DNA of 27,506 bases from Hofstenia miamia (lineage: Eukaryota > Xenacoelomorpha > Acoela > Hofsteniidae), in contig CABFPE010001036.1 in assembly GCA_900660155.1 (NCBI GenBank), positions 17,462-44,967 on the forward strand. Direction: 5' to 3'. Of this stretch, positions 19,735 to 27,287 are shown one piece after another (the stretch's first letter is position 1; each line of letters opens with the position of its first letter). Both the position numbers and the translations under genes were made by a program. The notes under the pieces were generated by a model, which did not search any database, had not been told where the DNA came from, and was given only the letters and a program-made list of their open reading frames with translations.

Positions 19735-21286
19735 GTACTGTAAAAAAGAGTTTGGCCACCCAAGAAGGTCATACGTATTTTTTAATTAGATTTGGTGTTG
19801 CAGAAAGAGGAATTCATCAATGTTGAGACATAATTATCACTGTTTACTTTAAACCTCAATGAGAAATGCCACAATGCTTGTGGTTAGTTAATATTTTCAT
19901 GGAAGATTGTAGTTGTCCACTTCAGAATATATCAGATAATCTGTAAATAACTTCATTGGTTGAGTTTTTTCAGTCTATTTATATTGAAAATGCCGAATAA
20001 CAGTCTTTCTTCGCCATATATGATGCCTGATTATGTACCTCTTGCCATCTGCGAGTTGATTATCTCCAAACATTTGGAAGGGATGAGTAATCTAGCCCGA
20101 CTGGTAGAGCAACCTTGAAGTATTGTCAGGGATGTCATCAGACATTTCACTTCTGAAAATATTCTTGCCCAAAGACAAAGTTCAAGAAGACCAAAGAAGA
20201 CCTCCAAAACCTCCTAATCAGCTCTTGTATGCCTTTCAAAGCAAAATCCCATGAAGACTTCAGAGGGACTTCAAAATGAATGGGCTGATGGTCACCTCAT
20301 AACGGCAAGAACTGTGCGAAACATCCTGAAGAAGTACTCAAATGGGACATTTGTGGCACTCAGAAAATCATCCTTAATCTAAAAGCAAAATACGCCAGCT
20401 GAGGTGGGCCAAGTTGATGAAAGACAACTCGTCTGAACATTGGCCTAACTTTATATTTTAAGATGAGTCAAGATTTGAGCTATATTCATCAAAAAGAATA
20501 TTAATAAAGAGACCAACGAGGAAGAAGTACAGATTCTTACCACAAATTTTTCGGGCACCATGAAATAGGTGGGAAGTCTGTAATGGTATGGATTGGAATA
20601 GGGAAGTGTGGCCTTCACAAGATTGTTCACATCACTGGTACTCTCCGAAGCTCTTAATATGCTCAGATTCATAAAAGGGCCTCTCCATGTCATACCTCAA
20701 AAGAAATGAAAAACTTTTTCCACAATAATGGGGTTGCTATCATTGCAAACTGGCCTGGCCAATCTCCAGACCTTAACATCTTTGAAAATATGTGGAAAGA
20801 GGGCAAATATAGAATTGGATAGCAAACCTTTCACACTGAAGACGAGCTGTAAAGCGCAAAAATGAAAAAATTTTATGTAATTCCCAACAGCTTTATTGAA
20901 AGACATTTCACTTCAATCCCTGATCGCCTTGAAGCTTTTATTTGCTCAAAGGGACACCCTACAAAATGTTAGAAGAGAGAATTTTGTTGCTAAGTGCTTA
21001 TTGTGCTTCAATTATTAATATATTTCACTTATTTTGAATTTACTTTTTTCGAATTTGCTCAGTTTTAAAAAAATTTTTCAGGTGGCTGAATACATTTTTC
21101 CAACACAAGTTTTCTAATTTTTATTAAAAACTATTGTTATTCAACATATTTTATAGTATTAGACATACAGATTTTCCTTTCTCAATCAAAGAAACACTTA
21201 GTTATAATCTTAGACATACTCTGTCCAATGAATGTTCATTATTTATTCAAAATTGCAAGGTGGTCGAAAACATATTTCCAGTACTG
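19735..21286 (+). mobile_element. Tc1-like DNA transposon, nearly full length, inactive
   Basis: The ends form an inverted pair: GTACTG...TTTGGCCACC at 19735-19760 and GGTGGTCGAAAACATATTTC...CAGTAC at 21259-21284 (19 of 26 positions match). A second copy of the right end motif, GGTGGCTGAATACATTTTTC, lies at 21081-21100 in the same direction as the terminal one. Long terminal repeats carrying two direct motifs are the IR/DR arrangement known in some Tc1 elements. Length of about 1.55 kb fits the family. The right end abuts TA sequence, the Tc1 target. Confidence 0.75.
19990..20990 (+). pseudogene. Tc1-family transposase, broken
   Basis: The start is at 19990 (MPNNSLSSPYMMPDYVPLAI). LIISKHLEGMSNLARLVEQP is followed, past a stop, by SIVRDVIRHFTSENILAQRQ and SSRRPKK, matching the paired helix-turn-helix DNA-binding region and its basic linker. 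DESRFELYSS (20462) holds the first catalytic Asp. GKSVMVWIGIGKCGLHKI (about 20570-20640) is the 'GG.VmVWG.....G' block. Near 20676 the expected 'QDGAPCH' reads KRASPCH, so the second Asp is Arg. NNGVAIIANWPGQSPDLNIF and ENMW (about 20720-20795) contain the final catalytic Glu. Several stops and frameshifts interrupt the frame. Function in life would have been cut-and-paste transposition at TA sites. Confidence 0.8.
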
Positions 21287-21312
21287 TATATATATATATA
21301 TATATATATATA
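21287..21312. repeat. (TA)n microsatellite at the Tc1 right end
   Basis: Alternating TA directly after the Tc1 end. It may have grown from the TA target duplication or may have been the landing site. Confidence 0.9.
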
Positions 21313-21555
21313 GAATTTCACATAACTTTAATTAGCAAATGAATGTTTATCCATTTTAGCAGATAATGTCTATTTTATTATAAATTGTACATGAAGTTAT
21401 ATCTTGAATGAGTTTTTATCTCCTCCACAATCAGCTTTTGAAATATTGTCATCATTTTATTGATAAACTACAAATGAATATGTTACATTTATTCGAGCTT
21501 GGCATGGTATGTTGACGTACATATGCCCCTTTGAAGATTATCCAATTATTATATG
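21313..21555. other. No gene seen
   Basis: AT-rich flank of the Tc1 element with no recognisable motif. Confidence 0.35.
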
Positions 21556-21563
21556 AAATTTTT

Positions 21564-21842
21564 TCAATGCATCATAGATAATGCGTCACATTTAATTTTT
21601 AAACTCTTTTCAAATACTAGTTGGACATTAATTGCTTTACTAATGATAGTTCCAATGTCATCATTAATGTTGCATTTAGCTTTTAATTGTTGTTTTTTAA
21701 GTGTAGGTAAGCCACGCATGATAATGTTGAGACTAATATTTATCATCTTTGCTTGATAATAGGAGTAGTCTTTGAATTTGCATAATGTATGCAACAATAT
21801 CGTCGTTGTGTCTATATTGTTGTCTAATGTAACATAATCCAA
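21564..21842 (-). pseudogene. Possible LINE ORF1-like fragment, 92 codons
   Basis: The minus strand is open for 92 codons with a protein-like composition. The segment SLNIIMRGLPTLKKQQLKAK followed by INDDIGTIISKAINVQL resembles the 'N(i/v)(i/v)i.GlP......l...v......lg' RNA-binding region seen in some LINE ORF1 proteins. That resemblance is only by pattern. The plus strand is also open here, but its translation is hydrophobic and T-rich. A host exon or chance are the alternatives. Confidence 0.3.
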
Positions 21843-22880
21843 TCATGTGGGAAGAATTAGAGGAAAGAATTGAGCCTAACTTTAGAAATAAATATTTATT
21901 GTACACACATGATTGTTATTAATTAAATCATTTACAGCCTATTTTTGGAATTGTCGCATTTGAAAAGAATTAAGTAAGAACGGGGCTGGAATGCATTTTT
22001 AATTCAAACTCACATAATTGGTTGACAAACTGTATTTGTTAATAGACTTTTGTACATTTACTAATTCCATACGAGCAGCCTACATTCACGAAAAACTGAT
22101 TGAAAACTTAAAGATTTCCATTCATTTTGAATATTCGTTTATAATAACTTGGGCGAAATAAAGTAAACAAAGTCAAAATTGAAATAAATATTTAGAAATT
22201 TAATTGTTTTAATGCCTATGCATGCATATTTTAAAAAATTTAAAGTCAAAACTTTACAACATTTGGTAAAAAATTTGTGAAATTTTCTTGTGGTCAAATT
22301 TTTAGGTAAAACTTTTGGAAGAGAAACAATTTGTGATGATTTTTGTACAAAGCATTTTAAAGCCATATAATTGAAAAAATTAACAACATTTTTCAATAGC
22401 AAATGATTTGATGAAATTTATGAGTTCTGCACTAAATTGTAACCAAAATTTATGTATGAGGAAGTCTCTGACTATAAGCCTTCATTAAATCTAACAGAAT
22501 ATGGATTGCTGAAAATAGCAAGTGCTTTCCTTCTTCAATTGAAGGGTTCTTTTCAATTCTAAAAAGCATGCTTAAGACAATAAAAATTTGAAGGATTATG
22601 TGCAGTCCTATATTGGTGCTTCTTACTACCTAGTTGATTATGTTTAGCATAGAATACACGAATTTTACAAAAGCCATGTAGAATATGACTGATATTACCT
22701 TACATTTGAGTGTTGTTTTAAATATTTCGGTACTATTGAGTTATGTGGTAGAGGCTCAATTCCAACACCATACTTTCTGATTCTAAATCTATCATGTTAT
22801 ACTGAAACTATTACATAAGTATGCTATACTTATCTCTGACAGTAATGGAACTCTATTTAGATCATTAACAGCAGTGGTAA
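21843..22880. other. About 1 kb without a recognisable gene
   Basis: AT-rich, including A/T-homopolymer-like blocks at 22180-22400. A minus-strand 87-codon frame at 22139-22402 has AT-driven composition (K, N, F, L) and no motif. Confidence 0.35.
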
Positions 22881-22892
22881 ATGGGGCCTAAG

Positions 22893-23197
22893 CCAGACTT
22901 GTTAACAAGCCGAAATTTCTGAGCTCGGCTCCGCTCGTTTTAATTTTGAGTAAGTTTGGCTCAGCTCGCCAATAAAATCTTTCAATGAGGCTCATTTCAG
23001 TTCGATATTTTTTTAAAAATTATTTAGTAAACATTTCTAAAATTAGATTATAAGAAGGGCATATTGAATGAAAAAATGAGAAAAATATGCATAATCAAAT
23101 ATCAAGCACTACTAAATTGCTTTTCTTAAAAACGGCTCGTTTTGGGCTCGTTATACATCCAATACTCTGCTCAAGCTAGGCTCATTGACAAGTTTGG
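22893..23197. mobile_element. Short inverted-repeat element with GGCTCG-rich ends (about 305 bp)
   Basis: Left CCAGACTTGTTAACAAGCC (22893-22911) pairs with right GGCTCATTGACAAGTTTGG (23179-23197) as an inverted repeat, 15 of 19 positions matching. Inside each end lie iterated GGCTCG/GAGCTCG words (CTCGGCTCCGCTCG; ACGGCTCG ... GGGCTCG). Iterated subterminal motifs are typical of hAT-like non-autonomous elements. Flanking CCTAAG and CCTGAAG could be a decayed target duplication. Confidence 0.5.
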
Positions 23198-23708
23198 CCT
23201 GAAGCAGAACCATGGAAAGAAGGATGAATAAACCTTATGCAATGACCACCAGTTACAAGGTAATTAGTTGTGACTCATAACTAAGCTCAGTGACTGTGAA
23301 GTTGTGTAGTGCGTTTTCCCTATTTTTGCTTACCTATTAGTGGAAATTCGCAAACATAACTGCTTTTGCTTCTTAATTTCTTACATATAGTTAACCCTAC
23401 AGTAAATACGCAAAAACAACTGTAAACCTGTGATCAATCAATGTGGCCAGCATAAAAGAAGAATGAGTGAGTCCACTAACAATCAAGTTAATTAACAACA
23501 TGTATTAAATAAGGGTGCTCGTAGACACCTCGTATGTATAATAGTTCTTATATTTCCCTAGGAATTTGGATCTAAAATAATGGGTTAGCCTAAGGATAGC
23601 TATATCCACTGGTTTGATTACATTTATTTATGAGTGTGAGAGAATTGGTAGGAAAAGCCAAATGGTAGAAAACTCCTATCTGTAAACCTAACCTAAGAGC
23701 ACACTTCC
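23198..23708. other. No gene seen
   Basis: Spacer between two short elements. The TTAGATCCAAATT-type word shared in reverse complement with 15580 lies at about 23560. Confidence 0.3.
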
Positions 23709-24154
23709 GTAAACAGGATATACTAGAGCCCTGCAAGGCCTCGAATTTTCGAGTCTCTCGAGTCGAGTCGAGTCAGCCAAATTCGAGTNGAGACTATCTA
23801 TCAATTATTTGAAAGTAATAGACTTAAGAGCATTTAAATGAATAAATCAGAGTCATTGCATGTAAAAATAGTTCAAAATATGCAAAATTTTGCCCGCGAT
23901 CTATGATATTTATAGAATGGAGTAAGATTTATCTGTAATTGACAATATTCGAAGATCTATAATCCCAGAGACTATTGGTGATTTTCCCAAACTAAAAAGG
24001 TCTATATAGGTTTAAAATTTTACTTAATGTATTAAGATAGGCTATAAATCACGTAATTGTTGCTTTTCTGTGCGCCATCTGTCGGAATTAAAAAATAAAA
24101 ATTTCGTCATATGCGAACCTGAGTTTACCCGACTCGCAGGTAAACAGGATATAC
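23709..24154. mobile_element. 416-bp insertion bounded by a 15-bp direct repeat
   Basis: GTAAACAGGATATAC occurs at 23709-23723 and again at 24140-24154. Between them, the left end starts TAGAGCCCTGCAAGG and carries iterated GAGTCGAGTCGAGTC, while the right end closes with TTTACCCGACTCGCAG. Iterated CGAGTC/CGACTC words at both ends suggest a hAT-like element, but 15 bp is longer than the 8-bp duplication of that superfamily. There is an N at 23789, so part of the left end is uncertain. Confidence 0.5.
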
Positions 24155-24452
24155 CGGCTGCACGAATGATGAATTGGATGTTAGCTGGCATGTAGCTTTA
24201 CCAGAATTCCCAATAATTGAATTTGGGGATCCTGAGTACTACTCATGTGCTCAATCGTTTAGCTTCCACTTGTATTATCAATTAATCTTGACAAAATACA
24301 AAGTAAATAAATTCATCAACAAATATAATATTTTACATCATATTTATTCTAAAATAATCAACCAGACAACATGTACCTGCCTTTGTATATTGGGACTGTT
24401 AACATGTTCTTTGTTTGCCAATTTACCGCGACGTCACTAATTAATTACCTTG
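24155..24452. other. No supported gene
   Basis: Plus strand 24174-24440 is open for 88 codons, but the translation (MDVSWHVALPEFPIIEFGDP, then AT-driven) has no recognised motif. It abuts a large fold-back. Confidence 0.3.
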
Positions 24453-24660
24453 GCCATGAACTTCTATAACACTAACTGGACTGGAACAAATGAATAAATA
24501 ACAGCAACATTTGGCCGAATTCACTCAATCATTTATTAATTCCGCTCTTCAATTCACTCATAAAAGAGCGGAATTAATAAATGATTGAGTGAATTCGGCC
24601 AAATGTTGCTGTTATTTATTTATTTGTTCCAGTCCAGTTAGTGTTATAGAAGTTCATGGC
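24453..24660. repeat. Near-perfect fold-back, 97-bp arms
   Basis: The left arm 24453-24549 and right arm 24564-24660 are reverse complements at 96 of 97 positions, with a 14-bp loop. The arms start at GCCATGAAC and meet at CCGCTCTT / AAGAGCGG. A fold-back transposon is possible; so is a chimeric read, given the single-N joins nearby. Confidence 0.9.
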
Positions 24661-24777
24661 TTAGAATTTCATCATCATAGATTTGTTAAGCACTTTTGCT
24701 GACAGGCGATTATATCATAACTGCTCTAATTATAGTTTGTACAAATTGCAAATTGATATATACGCATTAATCATAAA
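24495..24777 (+). repeat. 283-bp segment A, first copy
   Basis: It runs from within the fold-back's left arm (TAAATAACAG) to CATTAATCATAAA immediately before the N at 24778. By reading, it is identical to 24951-25233. Confidence 0.85.
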
Positions 24778-24778
24778 N

Positions 24779-24949
24779 AAATCACTTTATGGGATTTCCC
24801 AAAGCTATGTTAGGATGCCCATGGGATGCAGTATTAGGTAATCACTTAGTTACTACATAATAAGGAATGGTATTTAATGCTTGCACACCAAATATGGTAT
24901 AACCATCGTGATTCAAAACAAATTTAAATAGTTTTTTGTCTCTTCTGAA
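24779..24949 (+). repeat. 171-bp segment B between two single Ns
   Basis: Bounded by N at 24778 and 24950. By reading, it is identical over its whole length to 26374-26544, the inside of the inverted-repeat element at 26328-26592. It lacks that element's terminal repeats. Confidence 0.85.
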
Positions 24950-24950
24950 N

Positions 24951-25233
24951 TAAATAACAGCAACATTTGGCCGAATTCACTCAATCATTTATTAATTCCG
25001 CTCTTCAATTCACTCATAAAAGAGCGGAATTAATAAATGATTGAGTGAATTCGGCCAAATGTTGCTGTTATTTATTTATTTGTTCCAGTCCAGTTAGTGT
25101 TATAGAAGTTCATGGCTTAGAATTTCATCATCATAGATTTGTTAAGCACTTTTGCTGACAGGCGATTATATCATAACTGCTCTAATTATAGTTTGTACAA
25201 ATTGCAAATTGATATATACGCATTAATCATAAA
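24951..25233 (+). repeat. 283-bp segment A, second copy
   Basis: Exact repeat of 24495-24777, starting directly after the N at 24950. It contains a truncated version of the fold-back, whose outer left arm is missing. Confidence 0.85.
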
Positions 25234-25299
25234 TCAAATCAAATCATAAACAGTTTTTAACTGTTTTTTAATCTGTTCTTCTTTTTATTTAATTTTGTT

Positions 25300-25585
25300 C
25301 ACCGATTATGTCACAATATCACTCAGCCTAGAAGAGTTGACACATAAGTGGAACTTATCTTCTTACTTAATGTAAACATTGGGTGCTGCATAAGGGCTAT
25401 TACTGGGCCTTATAATATTATCACATAGCAACTTGTTAATAATCTAATTATACTGATGTATTTGATCCTCAGGTACTCATCTCACAGGCAATCAAATTGG
25501 TTTCTCAGAATTGGGATCAACTGAATGCAACTCATCTGTGGCACTATCCAAAGCTCACGGAAGTTTTACTGAAGACATTTCATAA
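25300..25585 (-). pseudogene. Ty3/gypsy reverse transcriptase N-terminal remnant
   Basis: Minus-strand translation from 25570 downward gives DELHSVDPNSEKPI, stop, LPVR, stop, VPEDQIHQYN, then IINKLLCDNIIRPSNSPYAA PNVYIK, then KFHLCVNSSRLSDIV. This follows the gypsy pattern in order: H-x-I-x-x-x-x-x-K-P-I ... P-x-R-x-x-P ... I-x-x-L-L-x-x-x-I-I-R-P-S-x-S-P-x-A-x-P-V-x-x-V-K-K, then R-F-C-V-D-Y-R-x-L-N. Three stops in frame show decay; the catalytic boxes beyond are missing. It is on the same strand as the integrase remnant at 2.7 kb but far too distant to be one simple element. Confidence 0.7.
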
Positions 25586-26160
25586 TTAGCTCAATTAATC
25601 CTTTTGCAAATGTTTATTCTTCTCATTTCTTAAGGTTGGTGGTATCCCTTCGGGTTTCTTCGTTGTTTTCAAAAATAGACACTCCTCTTTGCAATGGTTT
25701 CCCCATAGTAACAAACTAGCTGTCGCTCAAACATCCTAACTATTTCGCATGATGTATTTATAAGAATTAGTTCTTATCAATTGTCTGTCTCTCTGTCTCT
25801 TCAATCCTAAGTGGGTGCAGCAGGAATTAGTAATTATTGAAATTGACTCCCCAGTATCAAGATTGAATGCTATCGTAATTTTTATGCAATCTATAATAAA
25901 TTTTTATTTAGTACAATATGATAGATTTGTCATTGCAAACGCGATATTAAAGTTATATGTATAAGCATTAAATTATCTTAAACTTGTTTTCATAGGAATC
26001 TTCTACACTAATAAGGATTTCATTTGTTTGTGATTGAGGCAAGTAAATGACATTTTAGTATTGTTTCTAGTTTGCATCCAATATAATATCATTGACTTAT
26101 GGAAAATAAAGTTTTCACTATAGCTACCGGTATTAAATTAAATTTGTTGATATGTACTAT
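25586..26160. other. No gene seen
   Basis: Mixed AT-rich sequence with a short (TGTC)n-like run near 25783-25800. No motif is recognised. Confidence 0.35.
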
Positions 26161-26163
26161 ATA

Positions 26164-26260
26164 CTGGGTTAGGGTCCGTAACGGGCACGAACAAAACTGT
26201 ACGGGTATGGGCTTCTATACTACGGGCACGGGCCGGGGATGCGGGTCTTGCATGAATATT
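26164..26260. repeat. GC-rich iterated patch (ACGGGCACGGG type)
   Basis: Repeated ACGGG/GGGCACG words (GTAACGGGCACG, GTACGGGTATGGGC, TACGGGCACGGGCCGGGG) form an abrupt GC island. It is the type of subterminal array seen at ends of hAT-like elements; no partner end was found in the window. Confidence 0.4.
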
Positions 26261-26327
26261 TGCTGTTATGTTTCGAGGATCTAAAATCTTAAACTCATCT
26301 GTTGGATGTAAAACAGGTTTATTCTAT

Positions 26328-26592
26328 ATATCGTCAGTGAGATTCCAAAAAGTCGTAAGTCCGAAATTGAGTAAAATCACTTTATGGGATTTCCCAAAGC
26401 TATGTTAGGATGCCCATGGGATGCAGTATTAGGTAATCACTTAGTTACTACATAATAAGGAATGGTATTTAATGCTTGCACACCAAATATGGTATAACCA
26501 TCGTGATTCAAAACAAATTTAAATAGTTTTTTGTCTCTTCTGAAAAGTTAAGTTTTCAGAGATACGACTTTTTGGAATCCCACCGACGATAT
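26328..26592. mobile_element. 265-bp MITE with 30-bp terminal inverted repeats
   Basis: Left ATATCGTCAGTGAGATTCC... (26328-26357) and right ...GGAATCCCACCGACGATAT (26563-26592) are inverted repeats matching at about 28 of 30 positions, sharing the core GATTCCAAAAAGTCGTA. CTAT flanks both sides (26324-26327, 26593-26596) and may be the target duplication. There is no coding capacity. Its interior is segment B, found again between the Ns at 24.8 kb. I cannot assign a superfamily. Confidence 0.75.
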
Positions 26593-26600
26593 CTATGTAT

Positions 26601-26670
26601 TAGAGCTGTACGCTGCCACGCCACACCGCCGCCGTAGGATCTGTAAAACGGCATAAGAACGGCGTGGCGG
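26601..26670 (+). mobile_element. hAT-like left terminus with GC-rich hairpin
   Basis: TAGAGCTGTACGCTGCCACG is followed by CCACACCGCCGCC, with GGCGTGGCGG at 26661-26670 forming an inverted partner to GCCACGCC. It precedes a BED-finger coding fragment on the same strand at the distance expected of a transposon end, so I read it as that element's 5' terminus. Confidence 0.5.
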
Positions 26671-26693
26671 ATAACGTTTATATTTGATTTTGA

Positions 26694-26838
26694 GTTCAAA
26701 TCTGCATTGAGATAGTACAAAAATTCTACAAGCCTGAGCTCATCACAGATAAGAAAAGTGCTGTGTTCCAATACTTTGGTGTTTTATTTGAAGACGGAGT
26801 TAAGGATGAGAACCATTATTATTGCAAGCCATGCTTTA
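26694..26838 (+). pseudogene. hAT-type transposase N-terminus: BED zinc finger, interrupted
   Basis: The plus-strand frame is open from 26694: KFYKPELITDKKSAVFQYFG, then VLFEDGVKDENHYYCKPCF. This is the BED finger pattern K-S-x-V-W/F-x-Y-F-G ... Y-x-C-x-x-C, whose first two zinc cysteines are present and whose His/Cys pair should follow. Directly after C-K-P-C-F the sequence becomes the left end of a piggyBac element at TTAA, so the finger is cut in half. No ATG is visible in the open segment; the true start may be in an upstream exon or lost. The rest of the transposase, if it survives, would lie beyond the right edge. Confidence 0.65.
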
Positions 26839-26855
26839 ACACTAGAACTACCGGC

Positions 26856-26871
26856 GGTGTCAATTGACACC
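26856..26871. repeat. piggyBac subterminal palindrome, copy 1
   Basis: Perfect palindrome GGTGTCAATTGACACC, 16 bp inside the left end; a likely transposase-binding site by position (inference). Confidence 0.75.
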
Positions 26872-27033
26872 TGAGCCTTACTTCTCTATCGTTTATTCTT
26901 GTTGTATGATATTTATAGGTAATTGCTTTCAGGCCTGTGAATGAATAATGATGGGGTATATATACATGGTATATATTAGATTGTAACGTTAAAAGTTTTT
27001 GCTGTGGACACTTGTACCCCAAGAACTACCAAC

Positions 27034-27049
27034 GGTGTCAATTGACACC
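27034..27049. repeat. piggyBac subterminal palindrome, copy 2
   Basis: Second GGTGTCAATTGACACC, again preceded by AGAACTACC, 178 bp from the first copy. Confidence 0.75.
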
Positions 27050-27287
27050 TCAATATATTCGGCTACTTTTAGATGCTTATCTATCAAATCTTGTGAGTGA
27101 AATGCAAGATTTGTCTCTCATATATACACACATTTCATGACAGCAGTTTGCCCTGTAAGCATCTTGGGGAGTTATCGAATGAGCGTGTATCATTGTGAGC
27201 CAATCAGGATCGACGATTAGTCGTTAGCGAGCTGTTGATGCAAATACTGTATACTCGCTATCATCTTGCTGGTGTGCAGTACGATTC

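Noticed and set aside
26556..27022. Two minus-strand frames of 67-71 codons
   Set aside because: They are antisense to the hAT BED finger and piggyBac end, both supported by motif on the plus strand.
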